Assembly: GCA_937875605.1 (NCBI GenBank)
Contig: CALLXZ010000146.1
Location: forward strand, 1-8,839
Source: an uncultured Moheibacter sp.
GTDB taxonomy: Bacteria; Bacteroidota; Bacteroidia; Flavobacteriales; Weeksellaceae
Reading direction: 5' to 3'
DNA length: 8,839 nt
Numbering within the stretch: the first letter of the stretch is position 1; the number at the start of each line of letters is the position of its first letter. Position numbers and translations under genes: made by a program. Below are positions 1-6,398 of the stretch, piece after piece. A model generated the notes under the pieces. The model was not told the origin of the DNA and did no database searches. It saw only the letters and a list, made by a program, of their open reading frames with translations.

Positions 1-2
1 TT

Positions 3-737
3 TACAAGGAAATCAAAGCAGAAAAAGATTGGGTAAAATTCGGTATCAGTCCGTTCGGAATCTGGAAATCAGGGATTCCTTATGGTGTAAGCGGACTTTC
101 TCAATATGATGAATTATATGCTGACGCTAAATTATGGCTGAATGAAGGTTGGATTGATTATTTCACGCCGCAATTGTATTGGCCCGTTGACGCTCCGAAA
201 CAAGGTTTCGCTTCTCTTCTACAATGGTGGGAATCTGAAAATACATATAAAAGACATCTTTGGCCGGGGCTGAATACAGTCGAAATTAAAACCGCCGACA
301 AGCCGTCTGAGATTGTGCGACAAATCGAATTAACCCGCGAATTAGTTCCTAACAGCGCCGGAGTTGCGCATTGGAGTATGGCAGGTTTGAATTCCAACAT
401 GCTTTATAAACTGAAATCAGGTCCTTATAAAGAAAAAGCACTGATCCCAAAATCGCCATGGCTGAAACCGTTGATTTCAGAAAGACCTGCGTTAATTCTT
501 TCGGACGAAAGTACTAACGTTCAGGTAAATTGGTCTTTGAAAAAACAGGAAAATGTTTCGCATTGGCTTTTATATAAGCGATATGGAAATATTTGGGAAA
601 CGGAAATTCTGGATTCCAAAACGACGATTCAAACGCTCCAAAAGCATAAAAACGGGATGAAACTGGATATGGTTGTGATTCAGGCAGTGGATCGATTGGG
701 AAATGAAAGCGATTATGAAGCAAAAATCGTGAGCTGA
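3..737 (+). CDS. Family-10-like glycoside hydrolase, C-terminal part (5' truncated by window edge)
   Basis: An open frame enters the window at base 3 and ends at TGA 735-737, giving the last 244 residues. The segments FGISPFGIWKSG, a GLSQYDELYADAKLWL-like stretch, GWIDYFTPQLYWP and LWPGLNT are typical of the C-terminal half of the TIM barrel in YngK/COG1649 (GH10-like, GHL10) proteins. Family members are usually exported lipoproteins thought to act on polysaccharide or peptidoglycan-related glycans, but the exact substrate is not established. The last ~85 residues, starting near RPALILSDE, look like a fibronectin-III-type beta sandwich (NVQVNWSLKKQ, WLLYKRYG, VVIQAVDRLGNES), a common C-terminal add-on in this family. 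The signal peptide and the start of the barrel lie outside the window. The gene converges on the HTH gene that ends at 771, leaving 33 bases in which I see no clear terminator. The family call is firm; the enzymatic specificity is unknown. Confidence 0.88.
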   Translation, partial: YKEIKAEKDWVKFGISPFGIWKSGIPYGVSGLSQYDELYADAKLWLNEGWIDYFTPQLYWPVDAPKQGFASLLQWWESENTYKRHLWPGLNTVEIKTADKPSEIVRQIELTRELVPNSAGVAHWSMAGLNSNMLYKLKSGPYKEKALIPKSPWLKPLISERPALILSDESTNVQVNWSLKKQENVSHWLLYKRYGNIWETEILDSKTTIQTLQKHKNGMKLDMVVIQAVDRLGNESDYEAKIVS

Positions 738-770
738 TTTACGTTGGAAACACTGCTTTTATAAATTTTT

Positions 771-1100
771 TCATTTCCTATATTTCTTTTTCCAATTTGA
801 AACTGTGTTCCGGCTAAGATTAAAGTGATCTGCCAGTTCCGAATTATTTAAATTGTTTTTTAGCTGATAATCTAATATTTCAAAAATAGCGGATTCATTA
901 TAGGATTTCAATTTCTGGTTAAACTCAAAGACTTCCTTAGATGCTACACCGAAAATTTTTTGATTTAGTTCAATTACCTCCAATTGGGTCAATTCTTTTT
1001 TGATTAAATATTCTTTGCATTCCTTCATCTTATCCGGAAATTTTTTCTGGATTAAATCAGAGAAAATTCTTTTATAATTTACTTGTGTTGATTTTTCCAT
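771..1100 (-). CDS. Small helix-turn-helix protein (transposase-type HTH, no catalytic domain)
   Basis: A 109-residue basic protein starting with ATG at 1100. The C-terminal part, about residues 70-109 (AIFEILDYQLKNNLNNSEL, then ADHFNLSRNTVSNWKKKYRK), is a clear helix-turn-helix of the Homeodomain-like/IS3 OrfA type, with the recognition helix near SRNTVSNWKKKY. The first ~60 residues are helical and lysine-rich with no domain I recognise. No DDE or other transposase catalytic region follows, so it is not a complete transposase. Its start overlaps the end of the 72-aa gene by 29 bases, so it is probably translated from the same transcript as the three genes before it. From memory, similar HTH proteins of about 110 aa recur in Chryseobacterium genomes, usually beside the partner seen here at 1277-1720. 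DNA binding is inferred from the fold; target and role are unknown. Confidence 0.8.
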   Translation of the reverse strand: MEKSTQVNYKRIFSDLIQKKFPDKMKECKEYLIKKELTQLEVIELNQKIFGVASKEVFEFNQKLKSYNESAIFEILDYQLKNNLNNSELADHFNLSRNTVSNWKKKYRK

Positions 1101-1290
1101 ATATTATTTTCATTTTCATTTTTACAACTATTTCTTCTTCGAAATAAAGTATCAAAAACTTTTTCTGTCCCCACCAGTATTTTTTCATCTGAAAAGTCCA
1201 GATCCGTTCAGGGTAATAGTTAAATTCCTGACCCATTTCCTCCACAATTTCTTTTTTTGATTTACCAAAAAGCCGATCAGTTGGTTTCAT
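1072..1290 (-). CDS. Small conserved-looking protein of the HTH cluster, possibly BamE/SmpA-like fold
   Basis: A 72-residue frame starting with ATG at 1290. This ATG lies inside the last codons of the upstream HTH gene (14-base overlap), and the gene's 3' end overlaps the next start by 29 bases. Such nesting argues for a real, translationally coupled gene. The pattern LFGKSKKEIVEEMG, then FNYYPERIWTF, KKYWWGQKKFLILYF and EEEIVVKMKMK resembles the short beta-alpha layout of SmpA/OmlA/BamE-type domains (G-k-s-k-x-x-I-x-x-x-x-G...W-x-y...l-x-v-x-F-x-x-x-x-V). That match is by eye only and could be coincidental. There is no signal peptide, so if the fold is right the protein would be a cytoplasmic variant. 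Function is unknown; the link to the HTH partners on either side is the best clue. Confidence 0.68.
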   Translation of the reverse strand: MKPTDRLFGKSKKEIVEEMGQEFNYYPERIWTFQMKKYWWGQKKFLILYFEEEIVVKMKMKIIYGKINTSKL

Positions 1291-1720
1291 GTTTCGTTAT
1301 CCATTTGTATAAAGTTGTCTTGGGAATTCTATACTCTTCAATTATATCGGATTTTGATTTTTCGCCCGTTCTAAGTTGCTCCAAAATGAAATCAATAATT
1401 CCCTGTGTGTAGAGGTTCTTCCGAAATTTCGGAAGTTTCGTTTCCTTCTCCGGAGTTTGCGAAGAAGGTGGTGCATATAAAATCAAATGATGACTGAAAA
1501 TCCTGAAAAAATCATATTCCAGAAGTTTACTTAATTTTAATAAAACATCCGTATTTATACTTTCTGAATCATACATATTCAAAAGCTCACTTTTGGTACA
1601 ATTCAAAAATATACAAGCACGATCAGAACTGACATTTCTTTCAATCATCAATTTTTTTATCAAACTTCCTATGTGTATATTTTTAAATAATTGTTTCTTG
1701 CTGGTTTGATTTTGTGACAT
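1277..1720 (-). CDS. Two-domain helix-turn-helix protein
   Basis: A 147-residue protein starting with ATG at 1720 (MSQNQTSKK). An in-frame TTG two codons upstream is possible but less likely. The N-terminal half (about residues 12-75, including LFKNIHIGSLIKKLMIE, RACIFLNCTKSELLNMY and LLKLSKLLEYDFFRIFSHHL) resembles a divergent XRE-like helical domain. After a proline-rich linker (APPSSQTPEKE) comes a conserved-looking stretch, LPKFRKNLYTQGIIDFIL. A C-terminal HTH follows (about residues 105-144, SKSDIIEEYRIPKTTLYKWI), of the transposase OrfA/Homeodomain-like type. Its 5' end overlaps the membrane-protein gene by 38 bases and its 3' end overlaps the 72-aa gene by 14. I recall near-identical architectures as a repeated family in Chryseobacterium, sometimes annotated as transposase or XRE regulator. 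There is no catalytic domain. A regulatory role is inferred, not shown. Confidence 0.82.
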   Translation of the reverse strand: MSQNQTSKKQLFKNIHIGSLIKKLMIERNVSSDRACIFLNCTKSELLNMYDSESINTDVLLKLSKLLEYDFFRIFSHHLILYAPPSSQTPEKETKLPKFRKNLYTQGIIDFILEQLRTGEKSKSDIIEEYRIPKTTLYKWITKHETN

Positions 1721-2135
1721 TTTCAAGAGATTTAATCATTCTTACCATCAATTTCCACGTAAATCCTATACAATTAATTTTTATCATTTTTTTAGCCTTT
1801 TCAGACTCAACAACTAAAACCAATTCATAACATAGAAATCTTTCCTTTACGGAATAATCTTTAAGTTGATGAATTGGAACCTCAATTAACTTTTCTTTTC
1901 CAACGGTTTGCCTGAGCAGGTAGTTCTTTTTTATCACAATGAAATGATCGGACGATATATATTCAATAATTTTTACATTAATTAATAGGAAAAACAAACC
2001 AATCACTATTAGAATCAGCAATATTCTCATTTCTGAACTTAAAATTGAAGTCAGACAAATACTGATTAAAAGTACCATAATGCCAATCAAGCACCAGGCA
2101 ATATAAAGCATGTTTTTAAAATTGTTTATTTTCAT
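1683..2135 (-). CDS. Two-helix inner-membrane protein with C-terminal soluble domain
   Basis: A 150-residue protein using ATG at 2135 (MKINNFKNML). The frame is open further, to a GTG at 2192, but that extension would run through the hairpin terminator of the preceding gene (2182-2216), so the internal ATG is preferred. Two membrane segments are obvious: about residues 10-31 (YIAWCLIGIMVLLISICLTS) and 36-55 (MRILLILIVIGLFFLLINVK). The remaining ~95 residues alternate short strands (HFIVIKKNYLLRQ, LIEVPIHQLKDYSVKE, CYELVLVVE, KKMIKINCIG) and end in a helix (WKLMVRMIKSLENV). This is the layout of bacterial PH-like or YdbT-type membrane proteins, though I cannot confirm the family. It is the first gene of the overlapping four-gene cluster that continues with the HTH genes. 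Its product may link the membrane to those regulators, but this is inference from position only. Confidence 0.78.
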   Translation of the reverse strand: MKINNFKNMLYIAWCLIGIMVLLISICLTSILSSEMRILLILIVIGLFFLLINVKIIEYISSDHFIVIKKNYLLRQTVGKEKLIEVPIHQLKDYSVKERFLCYELVLVVESEKAKKMIKINCIGFTWKLMVRMIKSLENVTKSNQQETII

Positions 2136-2170
2136 TTTTAGGGTTTTAAGTTTGTGGATAGAGAAAATAA

Positions 2171-2216
2171 ATTTAAAAATAGCAGAATGCACTTTTAAGG
2201 TTGAAGCGCATTCTGC
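2171..2216 (-). terminator. Rho-independent-type terminator of the lectin operon
   Basis: A perfect 9-bp inverted repeat, GCAGAATGC at 2182-2190 and GCATTCTGC at 2208-2216, encloses a 17-base loop. On the minus strand the stem is followed at once by TATTTTTAAATTT, a U-rich tail. It starts 31 bases after the stop codon of the 175-aa gene and before the ATG at 2135. That position fits transcription termination of the upstream operon and separation from the membrane/HTH cluster. Some read-through is possible because the U tract is interrupted and no clear promoter is visible for the cluster downstream. Confidence 0.75.
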
Positions 2217-2247
2217 ATAAAATAGGTAGATTGATTACTAAGATTTA

Positions 2248-2775
2248 TTATTTCCAATAACTCCAGTTAGCTCCATCATAAACCGCTATCATATCCGCTG
2301 CCGTATCATAAACCATGGTTCCTGCAATGCTTCCCGGCATATTTAGATGAGGATTTGCTACCTGTGGCAATACCATCGCCTGGGTAGTTGATTCCAAAAC
2401 CAATACGCCAGGTTTTGTAGAAGTTTCTGCTCCTATTATAACTCCTTCTCCCGTTTCCGTCCCTGTATTGACAAAAGCGTGTGCAACACCAGGTTCATCA
2501 TTTTCTGTAAGATTTGTCCAATTATTATTGTTTCCACCGTTTATTTCTTCCAGCACTTTTACCGCGTTATCCATTGCATCAAAAATAAAAGTACCTCCTG
2601 CTGCTCCGGGAGCAGCATCCACTGATGGTAAAATAATACCTTTCGGTTCAGAACCAAACTCAAGCAGAACACTGTTATTAGTTACATCATTTTTTCCTAT
2701 TGCTACCTGAGCATTTACGGAGTAGCCAACCAGTAAAATTACCCCAACCGTTTTTATTTTTATTAACTTATTCAT
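2248..2775 (-). CDS. Secreted protein with a duplicated YdT/G-x-W module
   Basis: A 175-residue protein starting with ATG at 2775. Residues 1-22 form a signal peptide (KIKTVGVILLVGYSVNA, then Q), so the product is exported. The mature part holds two copies of one module. Copy 1 is about residues 36-89 (VLLEFGSEPKGIILPSVD... GGTFIFDAMDN... NWTNL). Copy 2 is about 123-174 (VLVLESTTQAMVLPQVANP... AGTMVYDTAADMIAVYDG, ANWSYW). The same pattern closes the 926-aa lectin encoded just upstream. Similar segments precede or cap fibre-like proteins in Bacteroidota. The calculated sequence is acidic and Asn/Gly/Thr-rich, as expected for a secreted beta-rich protein. No enzyme motif is visible. It is the last gene of the operon, 73 bases after the lectin stop codon with a strong hairpin in the gap, and a terminator lies downstream. 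A structural or adhesive partner of the lectin is the likeliest role. Confidence 0.82.
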   Translation of the reverse strand: MNKLIKIKTVGVILLVGYSVNAQVAIGKNDVTNNSVLLEFGSEPKGIILPSVDAAPGAAGGTFIFDAMDNAVKVLEEINGGNNNNWTNLTENDEPGVAHAFVNTGTETGEGVIIGAETSTKPGVLVLESTTQAMVLPQVANPHLNMPGSIAGTMVYDTAADMIAVYDGANWSYWK

Positions 2776-2797
2776 TTCTAATTTTTTTAATTTATAA

Positions 2798-2836
2798 CCT
2801 TATCGGGGACAGCATTTAACTGTACACCCGATAAGG
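2798..2836 (-). other. Intergenic hairpin between the lectin and 175-aa genes
   Basis: A perfect 10-bp inverted repeat, CCTTATCGGG at 2798-2807 and CCCGATAAGG at 2827-2836, is followed inward by a second 4-bp stem (ACAG 2809-2812 with CTGT 2820-2823) around a 7-base loop. It begins 12 bases after the lectin stop codon on the minus strand. Neither strand shows a U tract after the stem, so it is not a canonical terminator. An mRNA stabiliser, processing site or partial attenuator that sets the lectin to 175-aa protein ratio is more likely. Confidence 0.7.
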
Positions 2837-2848
2837 AAGGTTAATCTA

Positions 2849-5629
2849 TTAATCTTCGTTACATCCTCTTTTTATACAATTCCAGCCCGTGCGCTGTTCA
2901 TCAATGCCCGGGGTTTCACCTCTGTAAAGTTGTAAACAACCTTCATCAGTATTGTAAATCACCATCCCATCAATTGCGGTGAGAGCATCTCTTTGAGTGG
3001 TCGTCATGTGCGTTACGACCATCCCTTTTTGAGAAGCGTCTAATACCAAATAACCATTTGGAACAACCTCCGGCCAATTGGAAACGGTTGGATTTCCTTT
3101 CGTCAATACACCTATCGTGCTAAATCCGGCTGGTGATCCAACGGCTCCCGGTTTTACACAAGGACAAGCTACTATATTTAGTCCGTAACCGCTTCCTGAT
3201 ATGTTGGTGTCGCCTTCTACGTTTTGACTTGCAATAATGGTATTGGATGCCCCTGAATTCCACGTAATCGTATTCAATGAATTTCCATTAAAAAGTTCAA
3301 GTGGAAAAAGTGCTCCTCCGGAAGTTTTACTTCCAAAAAGTGAAATATTTCCTGCAGGACTGATCACAACTCGGATCAAAGGATTTTCAGGCGTACCTGT
3401 CATTTCCCAGATATCTCCTTCAGTATCCGTTTCATATTCATCTCCGTCAAGAAAACGAACATTTATTCCGTCTGTTCCTGAAGATTGAAACTCTATTTCT
3501 TGCAAAGCTATGTCTATGCCGTTAATTTCCATATTGAATGAATTATCAAGCGAATAGATGTCTAAAACAAAACCATAATTGGTCGGGGGCTGATTAAAGG
3601 TTTGAGTTACAGGTGATGGTGTAGTCCCTGGAAAATTCCAACTAAAATCTTCTCCTGCCACAGTTTCTGTACAAATATCAATACACTCGTTTATACTTGC
3701 ATCATAAGCCGTTCCGGCTCCCTGTCCGCCATTTGCCAGAACCGGAATTCCGTCTTCGTCCTCCGGCCCCATGATACTACCATCGGGGTTTAATTGATCC
3801 TGACTGATGTATCCATCTCCCTCAATTGCATCGGGGCAACCATCACCATCTGAGTCAAGATCCAGTTCATTTGGAATCCCATCTCCATCTGTATCCACAA
3901 ATACAGGATAATCTGTACAGAGGTCTTGAAAACGAACTCTTTGGTCATTATAACTTCCTCCCGTGGAAGCTGTATAACCATAATAAACCAATTTATTTGT
4001 TTCTGAAGAAGCTATACCAAAATACTCTTCGCAAAAATCGTCTAAGCTACCGCCATGCGTATAAGAACCTGCATTTAATCCATTAACAATATAAGATAAA
4101 GTCCGGGTAGAAGCATTCCAAGATATTTCTACGTCTTTCCAGTTTCCATCCTCAAGATTTCCCAAATCGGCAGCAGTTGTAAGACTTACAAAAGTTGTAA
4201 ACTCTCCTGACGATACCACAGAATCATCGGTGTCCCAAATCATTCCATGGTCATTTGCTATGTCCTCTGAACTAATACCATTTTCCCATGTATCAATTTC
4301 CAATGCCAATCCATTTAGAATTCCTGCTGCACCAATTCCTACTCCTACCGCACCAACTGCCGAAGTTCCTGCCGGATCATTATGAAAGACACAAGCAATT
4401 CCATCAGCTCCTGTAGCATCCAGAGATCCCAAATTTGCCTGGAACCTTATTACAAAATCGTTCGTGAAATTGATTTTATCATTAGACCACATAGAACCAC
4501 TTTGGTTACCAACGGCTTCCGTCAGTCTGACTTCATTATCCGGCACACCCGAAACATCACTAACTGCATCTCCTGCCAAAATAAATAAATCATTTAAAGT
4601 TGCTCCGAATAATCCTTTTTCTACACAATCCGGAATACCGTCGTTATCAGAATCCAAATCCACCGCTGTGGGTGCATTTACGGTTATGGTAATATTTTTT
4701 GGAGTTGAAGTTCCGGGAGAAGGTAGTCCGTCCAAAGTAAAATCATCCTGAATAGTATAGGGTAAAACTGCTGTTCCTATAAAGTTAACTGCAGGAGTAA
4801 AAGTCACAACTCCTGTTGCATGATTTACTGTCCAGATCCCTTCTGCTGTAGTTATGCTTGCTTGGATTCCGGTCATAGAAGTATTCAAATCAATGCTACT
4901 CATGATAACTGACTGACCTATATCATAATCCATAGCATTTACAAATGCATTTATGGTTACAGCAGTATTCATTGTAGTAGTTGCTGTTTTTTCTTCAACC
5001 ACTGGAATCGTGTTTATAGCATTTAAAGAGACTGATATATTCACCGACTCAAAACTACTTGAACTGGCATCATCACCTGGAAAAAAGGCAAATTGCATAG
5101 AAGTACTATTTGCTGTAAATTTTAGTCTGCTTATCCCCCATTCGCCATCTACATCTCGGTTTATAGAAGTCACATTCACTCTGGGAAATGCTCCTAATTG
5201 GAAATCAAACTGATCTATGTAAGTGGGGCTATAGTTTGGAGCAACGGAAGATAGAGTATAAGCGACCACTTCATATTCTCGTCCGGAAACCAATCCGGTA
5301 ATATTAGTTCCCACCGATTCTTCTATTAAACCTTGTCCGGAGCCAATATCTCTAATGGTGATCCAGTCTGTATGTCCGTTAGGGGGCAATGGCAACGGTG
5401 ACCGAGTCCATGTTGTCCCTCCTCCCGTTGTACCGGAAGCAGCTGCAGTTGTACGATTGGACATATCGGGAGTACCCCCGAAATCAAACCAATTAGTGGG
5501 CGCACAATCCCAACAAGGCATACTACCTTCCCGAACATTACTCGGAGAAATAGATTGGGCAAAAATACCTTGCATCATCAAAATACTAAAAACTGTAATT
5601 AGTACATTTGGTGTATATTGTTTTTTCAT
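2849..5629 (-). CDS. Large secreted multidomain L-type (legume-like) lectin with calcium-repeat linkers
   Basis: 926 residues starting with ATG at 5629. Residues 1-25 are a signal peptide (LITVFSILMMQGIFAQ). Domains in order: an N-terminal beta domain (about 26-202); an Ig/CshA- or cadherin-like repeat (about 206-318, with GVVTFTPAVNFIGTAVLPYT); a thrombospondin-type-3 calcium motif (DLDSDNDGIPDCVE, 324-337); and an L-type lectin (about 345-565). The lectin shows GADGIACVFHNDPAG, LALEIDTWENG with the expected metal-site E444/D446, and DHG near 460. Then come two further TSP3 motifs (579-603), an unassigned beta domain (about 655-823) and a C-terminal module (about 858-926, LVLDASQKGMVV... DGMVIYNTDEGC... 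GWNCIKRGC). Bacterial L-type lectins bind glycans, so surface or extracellular carbohydrate binding is inferred. The usual type IX secretion C-terminal domain is not apparent. It follows the 197-aa gene by 67 bases in one apparent operon. Confidence 0.9.
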   Translation of the reverse strand: MKKQYTPNVLITVFSILMMQGIFAQSISPSNVREGSMPCWDCAPTNWFDFGGTPDMSNRTTAAASGTTGGGTTWTRSPLPLPPNGHTDWITIRDIGSGQGLIEESVGTNITGLVSGREYEVVAYTLSSVAPNYSPTYIDQFDFQLGAFPRVNVTSINRDVDGEWGISRLKFTANSTSMQFAFFPGDDASSSSFESVNISVSLNAINTIPVVEEKTATTTMNTAVTINAFVNAMDYDIGQSVIMSSIDLNTSMTGIQASITTAEGIWTVNHATGVVTFTPAVNFIGTAVLPYTIQDDFTLDGLPSPGTSTPKNITITVNAPTAVDLDSDNDGIPDCVEKGLFGATLNDLFILAGDAVSDVSGVPDNEVRLTEAVGNQSGSMWSNDKINFTNDFVIRFQANLGSLDATGADGIACVFHNDPAGTSAVGAVGVGIGAAGILNGLALEIDTWENGISSEDIANDHGMIWDTDDSVVSSGEFTTFVSLTTAADLGNLEDGNWKDVEISWNASTRTLSYIVNGLNAGSYTHGGSLDDFCEEYFGIASSETNKLVYYGYTASTGGSYNDQRVRFQDLCTDYPVFVDTDGDGIPNELDLDSDGDGCPDAIEGDGYISQDQLNPDGSIMGPEDEDGIPVLANGGQGAGTAYDASINECIDICTETVAGEDFSWNFPGTTPSPVTQTFNQPPTNYGFVLDIYSLDNSFNMEINGIDIALQEIEFQSSGTDGINVRFLDGDEYETDTEGDIWEMTGTPENPLIRVVISPAGNISLFGSKTSGGALFPLELFNGNSLNTITWNSGASNTIIASQNVEGDTNISGSGYGLNIVACPCVKPGAVGSPAGFSTIGVLTKGNPTVSNWPEVVPNGYLVLDASQKGMVVTHMTTTQRDALTAIDGMVIYNTDEGCLQLYRGETPGIDEQRTGWNCIKRGCNED

Positions 5630-5696
5630 TTTTTTTTATAATTATCATTTAGTTGAATTTGTCTGAATTCAAGATTCAGTTGGAAGTATAAATAAA

Positions 5697-6290
5697 TCAA
5701 CAAATGATAGGTGGAGGACGGCTTTTCAAAGATTTGAAATAATCAAAACCATTAATTTCAACCGAATGTGTACCCCATTTTTTATTATCATAAAAAAGAA
5801 CATTCACAAATGTATTCTCAACTTTATATGTTCTAAGTTGTTCTTTAGATTGTGAAGTGGTGGATATTTGTAGTGGTTTAAGATTTCCTCTCAGGAGATT
5901 TTGGTTCTTTTGCGGGAAGTCTCGGACATTTTTCGTTTCTGATTCATACGAATCCCTGTTGCTCTCTTTTACTATTTTATCCTTTTTGGATAAGTGAGAA
6001 ACTGTAGATTCAGAGGATTTTTTCTGAGAAGATTTTTGGTCAGACAAAATGATCACCTCAGCATTTTCCAACTTATGAACTTCCGAAATTAAAGTTCCTT
6101 TTACAATATAGATTGCTGTTGTTTTTTTTCTTGTTTCTTCTTTGTTAATTTCATTCTGAACCTGAATTATGGTATCAGCATAAATGACAGTTCCTTTTTG
6201 CACTTTCAGCACATCGTCTTTTACAAATAATTGTGCACTTAGAAATTGAAAACCAAAAAAAACAAACCATAATCCAATTACCCTTTCCAT
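5697..6290 (-). CDS. Exported protein with charged linker and RPPP C-terminus, first gene of the lectin operon
   Basis: A 197-residue protein using ATG at 6290. The frame extends upstream only through a TTG at 6341, which would replace a good signal peptide with a poor leader. Residues 1-19 (MERVIGLWFVFFGFQFLSA) are a Sec signal. Two short beta-rich stretches follow (LFVKDDVLKVQKGTVIYADT and TAIYIVKGTLISEVHKL), both with a K-G-T-x-I core. Next is a serine/lysine/glutamate-rich low-complexity linker (about 85-130) and a C-terminal domain (about 150-197, TYKVENTFVNVLFYDNKKWG) ending SLKSRPPPIIC. I do not recognise the family. My recollection is that small exported proteins ending in RPPP occur next to adhesin-like genes in Chryseobacterium, which would match this context. 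Placed first in the operon and just after the palindrome at 6399-6420, it may help export, anchor or assemble the lectin; this is inference. Confidence 0.78.
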   Translation of the reverse strand: MERVIGLWFVFFGFQFLSAQLFVKDDVLKVQKGTVIYADTIIQVQNEINKEETRKKTTAIYIVKGTLISEVHKLENAEVIILSDQKSSQKKSSESTVSHLSKKDKIVKESNRDSYESETKNVRDFPQKNQNLLRGNLKPLQISTTSQSKEQLRTYKVENTFVNVLFYDNKKWGTHSVEINGFDYFKSLKSRPPPIIC

Positions 6291-6338
6291 AAAAGAAAAA
6301 GTTCCGGGTATAATAATTGCATTTTTGGGGAGACGAAA

Positions 6339-6375
6339 CAAATCTTAAAATTTTGAGCGAATTTAACTGCTCAAA
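6339..6375 (-). promoter_or_regulatory. Possible Bacteroidota-type promoter of the lectin operon, with a 7-bp inverted repeat in its spacer
   Basis: On the minus strand TTTG (6375-6372) is followed 25 bases later by AAGATTTG (6346-6339), one mismatch from the Bacteroidota -7 consensus TAnnTTTG. The spacing is longer than the usual 17-23 bases. A perfect inverted repeat, TTTGAGC (6352-6358) and GCTCAAA (6369-6375) with a 10-base loop, covers the spacer and the -33 element. It could be an operator or simply a weak hairpin. The predicted transcript would have a leader of roughly 40-45 bases before the ATG at 6290. Confidence 0.35.
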
Positions 6376-6398
6376 TCACCTTAAAAAAAGGTTTGTAT

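Noticed and set aside
771..1720. Complete insertion sequence spanning the two HTH genes
   Set aside because: No catalytic transposase domain, terminal inverted repeats or target duplications could be seen at the edges of the cluster.
1782..1790. TATCATTTT half-site inside the membrane-protein gene
   Set aside because: It is a single arm with no opposing half and lies within coding sequence; expected by chance in AT-rich DNA.
2136..2192. Upstream GTG start (2192) for the membrane protein
   Set aside because: The extension would lie in the terminator stem of the preceding gene and adds a non-hydrophobic leader; ATG at 2135 directly precedes the membrane segments.
3237..5666. Several plus-strand open frames opposite the lectin gene
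   Set aside because: They are antisense shadows of a long, clearly coding gene, show no domain or export signal and have erratic amino-acid composition.
6291..6341. Upstream TTG start (6341) for the 197-aa exported protein
   Set aside because: It would bury the signal peptide behind 17 residues and overlap the possible promoter; ATG at 6290 gives a standard signal peptide.
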